Source: Sulfurovum sp. (GTDB lineage Bacteria > Campylobacterota > Campylobacteria > Campylobacterales > Sulfurovaceae). From it: a stretch of 6,041 nucleotides of DNA. Within the stretch, counting starts at the first letter, position 1; every line of letters starts with the position of its first letter. The position numbers and the translations under genes were made by a program. The notes under the pieces are model-generated. The model saw only the letters and a program-made list of their open reading frames with translations, did no database searches and was not told where the DNA came from. Of the stretch, positions 1-5,309 are shown one piece after another. Location: the NCBI GenBank assembly GCA_027066595.1, contig JAMONG010000263.1:1-6041 (forward strand), written 5' to 3'.

Positions 1-2
1 AA

Positions 3-1157
3 GACGTCATCACCTTTCTTAACGACTTAGCCGATGCGGCACTGCCACAGGCTAAAAATGAACTGGCAGAACTCAAAGCTTTTGCAGAAAAAACTGATGG
101 CATCACAGACTTGGCAGGATATGATACAGGCTACTACTCTGAAAAACTCAAAAAAGAAAAGTTTGACTTTGATGACACGATGACAAAGCCCTACTTTGAA
201 CAATCAAAAATCCTACAAGGTTTGCTAGACATCGTCTCTGAACTCTTTGCTGTGACATTTAAACCAGCAGAAGTTCCTACGTGGCACGAATGCGTAAAAG
301 CATTTGACATTTTTGATAATGGTAAACTAAGCGGTCGCATTTACTTTGACCTTGAAGCACGTAAAGAAAAACGTGGTGGAGCATGGATGAATGACTGGGA
401 GACACACTACATAGACAGTGAGGGTAAAACACACTTGGCATCAGCATTCATAGTCTGTAACTTCTCACCTACAACTGATACTACGCCTTCCCTACTACGT
501 CATGATGATGTAGTCACCCTCTTCCATGAGATGGGACATGCTATTCACCATCTATTTGGGACTTGTTCAGAGCGTTCAGTCTCTGGCATAAATGGTGTAG
601 CATGGGATGTAGTAGAGTTTCCATCACAGTTTTTAGAAAACTTTGCGTATGAAGCTGCCATCTTAAAACGTTTTGGCTTTCACTATGAGAGTGGTGAGCC
701 TATAAGCGATGCACTTATGGCTAAAATAAAAGAGACTAAAAACTACCAAGCAGCCCTAGGCATCTTGCGTCAAGTAGAGTTTTCTCTCTTTGACTTTACC
801 CTACACCAAGGACTCTACCAAGGTGACGAGGTGCAAGCCCTACTTGATGGTATACGAGCAAAAACCTCTTTACTTCCTGCACCAAAGTACAACAAGTTCC
901 AACACGGATTTGCACATATTTTTGCAGGTGGCTACGCTGCGGGGTACTACTCCTACAAATGGGCAGAAGTACTCTCTGCTGATGCATTTTTTGAGTGTAT
1001 AGATGAGAAAGATGGATTTGACAAAGAAAAAGCAAAAGGGTATAAAGAGTATATCTTAGCTAACGGTGGAGCCAAAGAGATGTCTGAACTTTACCAAGAG
1101 TGGTTAGGTCGTAAGGCTGATGTAAAAAGCCTTATTAAACTGTACGAAATTAATTAA
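3..1157 (+). CDS. prlC: M3-family zinc oligopeptidase (oligopeptidase A type), 3' part
   Basis: Cytoplasmic zinc metallopeptidase that cleaves short peptides, including signal-peptide fragments, in peptide turnover. The frame is open to the left edge, so 384 codons of a protein that is about 680 residues in E. coli are present and the true start lies outside the window. A TTG at 111 is only an internal leucine codon: the residues before it (around 30-110) align with the family pattern of a Pro-Gln turn and an Ala/Leu-rich helix leading to the AYYSEK-like segment. The zinc site is intact: HEMGH at 525-539 and the third ligand Glu at 615-617, 30 residues after the first His as in E. coli OpdA. 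The substrate-binding His and Tyr residues of the HxxAGGYxxxYYxY segment lie at 915-956. The codon usage looks native. It is followed 11 bases later by the membrane protein gene. The prlC/opdA symbol rests on family resemblance; another M3A member is possible. Confidence 0.93.
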   Translation, partial: DVITFLNDLADAALPQAKNELAELKAFAEKTDGITDLAGYDTGYYSEKLKKEKFDFDDTMTKPYFEQSKILQGLLDIVSELFAVTFKPAEVPTWHECVKAFDIFDNGKLSGRIYFDLEARKEKRGGAWMNDWETHYIDSEGKTHLASAFIVCNFSPTTDTTPSLLRHDDVVTLFHEMGHAIHHLFGTCSERSVSGINGVAWDVVEFPSQFLENFAYEAAILKRFGFHYESGEPISDALMAKIKETKNYQAALGILRQVEFSLFDFTLHQGLYQGDEVQALLDGIRAKTSLLPAPKYNKFQHGFAHIFAGGYAAGYYSYKWAEVLSADAFFECIDEKDGFDKEKAKGYKEYILANGGAKEMSELYQEWLGRKADVKSLIKLYEIN

Positions 1158-1168
1158 AGGAAACACAG

Positions 1169-1684
1169 ATGCAAGAGTATCGTTCTCTCGCCCTCATTGT
1201 TTTAAGTATCTTTGCCATTACCCTTTTAGGTGCCTACTTTAGCCCTACATTTCAAGAGCAAAGAGGCTGGCTAGAACTCTTCTTTCTCTTTGGGTCTGTA
1301 CTTTTCATAGTCTCCACACTAGCCATTTTTGCCACCTTAGGCTTCTCTTCTTTTGCCATCTATATGGCAGTCTTCCTCTCAGCTGTTATTGCCATGTTTG
1401 GCATACTCGGAGCTGTCATCGTAGTCTTACTCACTTACATAGCCTGGGGTTCTATCTTTGCCATGGAAGTATTACTTTATGACTCAGGTGCACAAAGTGC
1501 AAAAGAGTGGTTTATAAGCCGCTATAAGTTTAAAGCATTCAAAGCAGAGTATTATGCTTTTTATCCAATGTTGGGATTTGTCTATTTTTTATTGGAAATC
1601 GTTCCGAGTATATTGAGTAGAGAGTCTGTGATAAGTTTTTCTCCAAGAAGAGTCCTAAAAGAGATGGAAGAGCTTCTTCAATAA
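1169..1684 (+). CDS. Small multi-pass inner-membrane protein, function unknown
   Basis: This 171-residue protein is strongly hydrophobic. Likely membrane segments are at about residues 6-25, 35-57, 62-84, 80-100 (the last two may be one long hairpin or two spans) and 130-149. A basic stretch at about 112-126 (KEWFISRYKFKAFK) and a charged C-terminus (RRVLKEMEELLQ) are probably cytoplasmic. I recognise no catalytic or transport motif. The start is supported by AAGGAA at 1157-1162, six bases before the ATG. The gene begins 11 bases after the peptidase stop with no terminator or promoter between, so co-transcription is likely. That linkage is a weak hint of a shared housekeeping role and does not identify a function. 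Confidence 0.88.
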   Translation: MQEYRSLALIVLSIFAITLLGAYFSPTFQEQRGWLELFFLFGSVLFIVSTLAIFATLGFSSFAIYMAVFLSAVIAMFGILGAVIVVLLTYIAWGSIFAMEVLLYDSGAQSAKEWFISRYKFKAFKAEYYAFYPMLGFVYFLLEIVPSILSRESVISFSPRRVLKEMEELLQ

Positions 1685-1709
1685 TTTCAAAGAAGTTACC
1701 CTCATTAAT

Positions 1710-1815
1710 CACGCAAAGCGTGCCTCTGTCTCTATGAACGACCTTGAAAGCGGAGCGATTCGAGAATAGAGACGACTTTTGTTTTACTTTTCTAGAAAAG
1801 TGAAGAGAAAAACAA
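1710..1815. repeat. Structured intergenic region with three consecutive inverted repeats
   Basis: The 239-base gap between the membrane protein and the next gene contains three dyads in a row. CACGC-AAA-GCGTG forms a 5-bp stem at 1710-1722. GTCTCTAT (1728-1735) pairs perfectly with ATAGAGAC (1766-1773), and inside it GAACG (1736-1740) can pair with CGATTC (1756-1761) with one bulge. TTGTTTT (1779-1785) pairs with AAAACAA (1809-1815) and encloses a perfect 16-base palindrome, ACTTTTCTAGAAAAGT (1786-1801). No convincing T-tract follows, so this is not a standard terminator. No ORF with a ribosome site is evident. It could be an interspersed repeat, a structured RNA or a transcript end-processing region; the sequence alone does not decide. 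Confidence 0.6.
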
Positions 1816-1889
1816 CGCCACGGTTAAAATAAAGGGATGTTATAGCAGATAGATATACCTAGTAGAAGACTTTCAAAGTATATTTAAGT

Positions 1890-1895
1890 TATATT
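1890..1895 (+). promoter_or_regulatory. Probable -10 element for the 1924 gene
   Basis: TATATT lies in an AT-rich stretch 28 bases before the ATG at 1924, giving a predicted leader of roughly 20 bases. No clear -35 is seen, which is usual for vegetative promoters in Campylobacterota. Other AT-rich hexamers nearby (for example TATTAT) could serve instead, so the exact position is uncertain. Confidence 0.35.
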
Positions 1896-1923
1896 ATTCA
1901 TCAAATCAAATAGAAAGAGATTT

Positions 1924-2445
1924 ATGCGTTATCTACTATTAACTATCTATCTTACAGTAAATTTATTTTCTGAAACGAGAATAGAATATTATAAAGATTA
2001 TCCTACTAAAAAAGATGGAACATACTATATTAAATCTAAATCTAATTATGTTAATGGATTAAAAAATGGTATCGAAGAATTATATAAGATAGAAGCCTTA
2101 TGTACACAAGTACATACCAATAATGCCCCAATAATTTATTATAAAATGAAAAAAATATCTTATATAAATGGGAAAAAGAATGGGCCTTCAATTACTTATT
2201 CTAAAAATGGTGAAATTAAACGTAGTATAGAGTATAAAAATGATATACGATATGGTATCGCTACTTCATATAAACTAGATAATAATAAAAATTATCGTAA
2301 TGTATTTTTTCAAAATGGTAAAATAGTTGCTGAGAGAAAAGTGTCATTAGAAGATAATATTATTTATCTTATTCATAATAAAGTAGTTTCAGAAAAATTA
2401 TTTAATCAATATATAAAAGAACAAAATTTGTCGAAATATTTATAA
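1924..2445 (+). CDS. Predicted exported MORN-like (YwqK-type) repeat protein
   Basis: This 173-residue protein starts with a short basic residue and hydrophobic stretch (MRYLLLTIYLTVNLFS), probably a signal peptide or N-terminal anchor. The rest shows degenerate repeats of the form Y-x-NGxKNGxxxxY: about residues 42-54, 80-92, 103-116 (weaker, YKNDIRYGIATSY) and 127-139 (weaker). This is the pattern of MORN-variant/YwqK proteins. Some YwqK-family members are annotated as antitoxin components, but no toxin-like partner is adjacent. The ATG is preceded by an AGAAAGAGA-like purine run, a modest ribosome site. Base use is unlike the neighbours: sampled 60-base stretches have 11 and 17 G/C against 27 in argG. 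That and its isolated position suggest acquisition by transfer. Function is unknown; the family call is moderately confident. Confidence 0.8.
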   Translation: MRYLLLTIYLTVNLFSETRIEYYKDYPTKKDGTYYIKSKSNYVNGLKNGIEELYKIEALCTQVHTNNAPIIYYKMKKISYINGKKNGPSITYSKNGEIKRSIEYKNDIRYGIATSYKLDNNKNYRNVFFQNGKIVAERKVSLEDNIIYLIHNKVVSEKLFNQYIKEQNLSKYL

Positions 2446-2462
2446 TTATTTTTCTTAGATTA

Positions 2463-2490
2463 CGTTACACCAGAGGACTGGAGTAACGAG
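2463..2490 (-). repeat. REP-like palindrome, copy 1 (CTCGTT...TCCT... family)
   Basis: CGTTAC-A-CCAG, loop AGGA, CTGG-A-GTAACG: a 6+4 bp stem interrupted by one A/A mismatch. Read on the minus strand it is a 28-base unit starting CTCGTT with a TCCT loop, the same dimensions as the two hairpins at 4549-4637. It lies 18 bases after the stop of the YwqK-like gene and just beyond the 3' end of argG. It has no T-tract on either side, so it may protect or trim transcript ends rather than act as a classic terminator. A weaker stem AAGAAG (2493-2498) with CTTCTT (2506-2511), followed by two more Ts, is adjacent and overlaps the argG stop. Confidence 0.65.
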
Positions 2491-2500
2491 TGAAGAAGCT

Positions 2501-3877
2501 CTAGTCTTCTTTTATATACTCTTTCCCCGCCTTAGCAGGCACTTCTTTCTTACCAAATCCAAAAAACTTTTTAATACGTTGACAGATAGTAAATGAACCT
2601 GTCTCTATACGACAAACCTCATCACCCTCATCTGCATCGCTAGCGATAAGTGCTGCAATACGCTCTGGCTGTTTTTTACCTTCAATGATAAAACGAAGAG
2701 CATTCAATCTAATGAACCCTTCTGCATCTTTTTGGTTATAGACATCATCTGCTTCAAATGTAGAGTGCTCTTCAGAGTAAAGTGTTCTGTCTGAACGACG
2801 TCCTACTACAGTCACGCTACCTTTGTAAAGTTTGAGTTTAACATCACCCTGTACTTGGTCTTGTGTGGCATCTATGGCAGCTTGTAACATACGACGCTCT
2901 GGAGACCACCATAAACCGTTGTAGATGAGTTTTGCATACTTAGGCATAAGCTCATCTTTCATATGTGCTTCTTCACGGTCAAGCGTGATAGACTCTATGG
3001 CACGGTGAGCCTTAAGCATGATAGTCCCACCTGGCGTCTCATAACACCCACGTGCTTTCATCCCAACCATACGGTTTTCTACGATGTCAATACGCCCTAT
3101 CCCGTGTCTATTACCATATTCATTAAGCTTCGTAAGGATAGTCGCTGGACTCATCTCTTCACGATTGATGGCTACGGGGTCACCATTTACGTAAGAGAGT
3201 GTAATGTACTCAGCAGCGTCAGGTGCTTTTTCTGGGCTTACAGACCATAACCACATATCTTCTTCTGGTTCTGCGTATGGGTTTTCTAAGTGTTCACCCT
3301 CATAAGAGATGTGAAGAAGGTTTGCATCCATAGAGTAAGGTTTTGCTTGTCCTTTACCATCGATGTCGATACCATGCTCTTTAGCATAGTCAAGCAGTTT
3401 AGTACGTGAGTTCAAGTCCCACTCTCTCCAAGGAGCGATAACAGCGATGTCTGGGTCAAGTGCAAGGTAACCAAGTTCAAAACGTACTTGGTCATTTCCT
3501 TTTCCTGTAGCACCATGAGAAACTGCATCAGCACCTGTTTGGTGTGCTATCTCTATCTGCTTTTTAGAGATGAGTGGACGCGCGATAGACGTTCCAAGTA
3601 AGTATTCACCCTCATAAATAGCATTGGCTCTAAACATAGGAAATACGAAATCTTTTACAAATTCTTCTTTAAGGTCTAAGATGAAAATGTTTTCTTCTTT
3701 AATGCCCATAGCAAGTGCTTTCACACGTGCAGGTTCTACTTCTTCACCCTGTCCAAGGTCAGCAGTAAATGTTACTACCTCACACGCATACTCGTCTTGA
3801 AGCCATTTAAGAATGATACTCGTATCAAGCCCACCAGAGTAAGCGAGTACTGCTTTTTTGATTGTTCTTTTTGCCAT
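2501..3877 (-). CDS. argG: Argininosuccinate synthase with C-terminal extension
   Basis: It catalyses ATP-dependent condensation of citrulline and aspartate to argininosuccinate, the penultimate step of arginine synthesis, in the cytoplasm as a tetramer. The N-terminal ATP pyrophosphatase loop AYSGGLDTS is at residues 12-20. The conserved HGATGKGNDQVRFE segment is at 121-134, and the synthetase domain core (RGCYETPGGTIM, WWSPER) is intact. The start is supported by AAAGG about eight bases upstream of the ATG. The protein is 458 residues, whereas family members of this type end after the ALRFII segment near residue 398-403 (about 400-410 residues). The remaining tail of about 55 residues (coded by 2504-2677) contains an acidic stretch, Cys at 422 and 432, and a basic/aromatic stretch RIKKFFGFGKK. 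No stop or frameshift separates it from the enzyme. It is transcribed divergently from the 4040 gene. Confidence 0.97.
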   Translation of the reverse strand: MAKRTIKKAVLAYSGGLDTSIILKWLQDEYACEVVTFTADLGQGEEVEPARVKALAMGIKEENIFILDLKEEFVKDFVFPMFRANAIYEGEYLLGTSIARPLISKKQIEIAHQTGADAVSHGATGKGNDQVRFELGYLALDPDIAVIAPWREWDLNSRTKLLDYAKEHGIDIDGKGQAKPYSMDANLLHISYEGEHLENPYAEPEEDMWLWSVSPEKAPDAAEYITLSYVNGDPVAINREEMSPATILTKLNEYGNRHGIGRIDIVENRMVGMKARGCYETPGGTIMLKAHRAIESITLDREEAHMKDELMPKYAKLIYNGLWWSPERRMLQAAIDATQDQVQGDVKLKLYKGSVTVVGRRSDRTLYSEEHSTFEADDVYNQKDAEGFIRLNALRFIIEGKKQPERIAALIASDADEGDEVCRIETGSFTICQRIKKFFGFGKKEVPAKAGKEYIKED

Positions 3878-3897
3878 GTTACAGCCTTTACAATAAT

Positions 3898-3918
3898 ATT
3901 ACGCGATTTTAGCGTAAT
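3898..3918. promoter_or_regulatory. Perfect 7-bp dyad overlapping the argG promoter, candidate operator
   Basis: ATTACGC and GCGTAAT flank the 7-base spacer GATTTTA, with two further matching A/T pairs outside after one mismatch. The spacer contains the complement of the proposed argG -10 (TAAAAT), so a protein bound here would cover the promoter. It does not match the ArgR box of enteric bacteria. The binding factor is unknown. Confidence 0.5.
3906..3911 (-). promoter_or_regulatory. Probable argG -10 element
   Basis: On the minus strand the bases read GCTAAAAT, giving a TAAAAT -10 hexamer 28 bases before the argG ATG and a predicted leader of about 20 bases. The -35 is not recognisable, which is common in this phylum. 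TAATAT nearer the gene is an alternative. Confidence 0.45.
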
Positions 3919-3953
3919 TTTGGTTAGGAATTGGTTGAAATTAATATATTTAT

Positions 3954-3995
3954 CTTAGATTAAAATAACATACTTAGATTATCAAAATAAGCATA
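3954..3995. repeat. Imperfect tandem repeat in the divergent intergenic region
   Basis: Two adjacent copies: CTTAGATTA-AAATAACATA (3954-3972) and CTTAGATTA-TCAAAATAA-GCATA (3973-3995), differing only by small insertions. The identical 9-base core starts 19 bases apart. The second copy runs into the proposed -10 of the 4040 gene and the first sits about 50 bases upstream of its predicted start site, so both fall where an activator or repressor would bind. A third copy of CTTAGATTA occurs at 2454-2462. Confidence 0.5.
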
Positions 3996-3999
3996 TACT
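3994..3999 (+). promoter_or_regulatory. Probable -10 element for the 4040 gene
   Basis: TATACT, one mismatch from TATAAT, predicts transcription from about 4006. That would leave the upstream ATG at 4010 almost without a leader but gives the ATG at 4040 a leader of about 34 bases containing a ribosome site. This supports the choice of the later start. Confidence 0.45.
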
Positions 4000-4039
4000 C
4001 AAATAACTTATGTACAATTATTCTAAAAAGGCTATATCG

Positions 4040-4534
4040 ATGCAAAAAACTATTTTAACTTTATTATTTTCAACTTTACTTCTTAGTGAAACTTATGCAA
4101 AGGAAAGTTATAAAACAGAAACCTACTCAATGGAACAACTAAAAGGTACTTGGAAATTTTTATATGAAGATAGTGACGAAGACACATCTCTTGTTATGCA
4201 AGGTACTAATACATATTCATTAAATGGTACTCTTCTTTCGAAAGGAAATATAAAAATTTATAATTCAGACAAAATACTAGCTTCCGATACAAATATCATA
4301 ATGCACGATGAATGGAGTATTGAAGATAATAAACTGACTGAACAAGTAATTGAGTGTCAATTTGATTATATCAAAAAATCTAAAGATGATTTTCTATCAA
4401 TGATGTTGAATATAATATTAAAATCAATGTGTAATAGCCAAACAAAAGTAACTTCCACAATTACAAATATATCATCTCAAGAGTTCACAACAAATGATGA
4501 TGGCGAAATTCAAGTTTATACTAAAATAAAATAA
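4040..4534 (+). CDS. Small exported lipocalin-like protein, function unknown
   Basis: I place the start at 4040, not the in-frame ATG at 4010. AAAAGG at 4025-4030 lies nine bases before 4040, nothing comparable precedes 4010, and starting at 4040 gives a clean signal peptide (MQKTILTLLFSTLLLSETYA) with a probable cleavage after TYA at residue 20. The mature part of the 164-residue protein has a LKGTW motif at 34-38 followed by alternating polar and hydrophobic strands. This resembles small lipocalin-like domains that begin with a G-x-W element, but the match is weak. Two cysteines (106 and 131) could form a disulfide in the periplasm. The gene is AT-rich, in contrast to argG, is divergent from argG, and is followed by paired hairpins. 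Ligand and role cannot be given. Confidence 0.78.
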   Translation: MQKTILTLLFSTLLLSETYAKESYKTETYSMEQLKGTWKFLYEDSDEDTSLVMQGTNTYSLNGTLLSKGNIKIYNSDKILASDTNIIMHDEWSIEDNKLTEQVIECQFDYIKKSKDDFLSMMLNIILKSMCNSQTKVTSTITNISSQEFTTNDDGEIQVYTKIK

Positions 4535-4548
4535 TTTAACTCGTTAAT

Positions 4549-4584
4549 CTCGTTCCCACTCTCCTGAGTGGGAATGCATACGAG
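4549..4584 (+). repeat. REP-like palindrome, copy 2
   Basis: TTCCCACTC (4553-4561) and GAGTGGGAA (4566-4574) form a perfect 9-bp stem with a TCCT loop. It extends by a G/T wobble and a C-G pair to 4551/4576. The leading CTCG (4549-4552) can alternatively pair with CGAG (4581-4584), leaving TGCATA bulged. The core 28-base unit is 4549-4576. It begins 15 bases after the stop of the lipocalin-like gene. No T-tract follows. The GTGGGAATGCATACG-type ending resembles dispersed palindromes I associate with many environmental proteobacteria; that resemblance is from memory. Confidence 0.75.
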
Positions 4585-4609
4585 CAATCATGCACATATA
4601 GCATATATC

Positions 4610-4637
4610 TGTTCCACCTCGGGAGAGGTGGAACAAG
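4610..4637 (-). repeat. REP-like palindrome, copy 3, inverted relative to copy 2
   Basis: GTTCCACCTC (4611-4620) and GAGGTGGAAC (4625-4634) form a perfect 10-bp stem with loop GGGA, plus one more T-A pair outside. Read on the minus strand it is CTTGTT, a variable arm, loop TCCC and the return arm, the same 28-base layout as copies 1 and 2. With copy 2 it makes a back-to-back pair between two convergent genes, where it could also act as a bidirectional transcript end. The 26 bases to copy 2 contain a small ATGC/GCAT dyad (4590-4604). Confidence 0.75.
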
Positions 4638-4661
4638 AGTAAGGTAATTTAAAACTTTATA

Positions 4662-5177
4662 TTAAAAATTACGTACACACTTCAAACCATAATTTGGTGT
4701 AGGTAAATCCAATAATGCTGGCCATGTAGTTAAAGCCCCAACAGGATTAGAGTTATGTGTGTTGATTGCTGTTGGAGTTGCTCCATCTATACCTATAAGT
4801 CTAGGACATGATAATACGGTATAAAATGGTGTTTTTCCTTCATTACGCATCTGTACAAGCATCTCTTTTTGTTCTGCTACTGTAGGTGCTCTCCAGTCAC
4901 TATATCCTGCAAAATTCAATGAAGAACAGTGGTCAATCGCACTAGCAACTGCTCCTGGTGCACTATCTGCTTGAGGGTATCCCTTACAAGCTTTAACAGG
5001 ACCTGAACCATCAGAACCTATCCATCCAAGTTTTGTTTGGCTATCTCTTTCTACTGTATCACCATTAATTACTTGAAATGTGAAACGTTCTACATCTGCA
5101 CTACTATCACTACTACCACCACAACTTACCAATATTAAAGAAGCCAAAATAGCCCCACCCATTAACTTATAATTCAT
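4662..5177 (-). CDS. DUF1566/Lcl-domain lipoprotein
   Basis: This 171-residue protein has a lipoprotein signal (MNYKLMGGAILASLILVSC) with lipobox LVSC and lipidated Cys19. Gly follows, not Asp, so outer-membrane or periplasmic sorting is expected. A Ser/Gly/Asp linker leads to a domain with the hallmarks of DUF1566 (Lcl C-terminal): a TKLGW start near residues 48-52, the GYSDWRAPTVAEQKEM block at 91-106 and a terminal GLKCVR at 164-169. Four more cysteines (64, 84, 124, 167) could form two disulfides. The start is supported by AAGGA about seven bases before the ATG. The domain is common in secreted proteins of uncertain, possibly adhesive or ligand-binding, role. The gene stands alone, convergent with the 4040 gene and divergent from the 5310 gene. 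Confidence 0.88.
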   Translation of the reverse strand: MNYKLMGGAILASLILVSCGGSSDSSADVERFTFQVINGDTVERDSQTKLGWIGSDGSGPVKACKGYPQADSAPGAVASAIDHCSSLNFAGYSDWRAPTVAEQKEMLVQMRNEGKTPFYTVLSCPRLIGIDGATPTAINTHNSNPVGALTTWPALLDLPTPNYGLKCVRNF

Positions 5178-5195
5178 TTTTATCCTTAGAAATCA

Positions 5196-5216
5196 TTTAG
5201 CAAAAACTTGCCTAAA
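5196..5216 (-). other. Small stem-loop in the lipoprotein gene leader
   Basis: On the plus strand TTTAGCAA (5196-5203) pairs with TTG-C-CTAAA (5208-5216) with one bulged base and a four-base loop. It lies about 20 bases upstream of the lipoprotein start codon, close to the ribosome site. It may be a leader hairpin or chance in AT-rich DNA. Confidence 0.3.
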
Positions 5217-5232
5217 GAACTCTATCACAAAA

Positions 5233-5238
5233 ACTATA
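5233..5238 (-). promoter_or_regulatory. Possible -10 element for the lipoprotein gene
   Basis: On the minus strand TATAGT occurs about 56 bases upstream of the lipoprotein ATG, which would place the stem-loop at 5196-5216 inside the transcript leader. Several other AT-rich hexamers exist in this stretch, so the assignment is tentative. Confidence 0.28.
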
Positions 5239-5294
5239 AAGAATACATATAATTTTTAGTAATATATCTTCAATATCTCTCTTAATTCATATTT

Positions 5295-5303
5295 TGTTAT
5301 AAT
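5295..5303 (+). promoter_or_regulatory. Extended -10 promoter of the 5310 gene
   Basis: TGTTATAAT preceded by Ts is a perfect extended -10. Its last base is only six bases before the ATG at 5310, so transcription is predicted to start at or next to that A. The same TTTTGTTATAAT string recurs before pdxJ. Confidence 0.75.
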
Positions 5304-5309
5304 TACACA

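Noticed and set aside
790..1002. Plus-strand open frame of 70 codons inside the peptidase gene
   Set aside because: It is out of frame with conserved M3 catalytic sequence, its translation has no family character, and there is no ribosome site.
796..1035. Minus-strand open frame of 79 codons opposite the peptidase gene
   Set aside because: It lies wholly antisense to the conserved substrate-binding region and its composition is that of a reverse-strand shadow.
1685..1923. tRNA or other known RNA gene in the structured gap
   Set aside because: No cloverleaf, no CCA end and no conserved T-loop sequence; the stems do not match any RNA family I recognise.
1924..2445. Toxin-antitoxin operon around the YwqK-like gene
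   Set aside because: No second small gene overlaps or adjoins it; flanking DNA holds only intergenic repeats and argG on the opposite strand.
1710..2490. CRISPR array
   Set aside because: The repeats are few, palindromic and irregularly spaced, with no repeat-spacer periodicity and no cas genes.
2963..3250. Plus-strand open frame of 95 codons opposite argG
   Set aside because: It is antisense to well-conserved ArgG sequence and lacks a ribosome site or any recognisable domain.
4010..4039. Upstream in-frame ATG for the lipocalin-like gene
   Set aside because: It has no ribosome site, sits almost at the predicted transcription start, and would put ten polar residues in front of a clean signal peptide.
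4549..4637. Pair of hairpins considered as ordinary intrinsic terminators
   Set aside because: Neither stem is followed by a T-run on the relevant strand, and the shared head and loop with the distant copy at 2463 point to a repeat family. A secondary role in ending transcripts remains possible.
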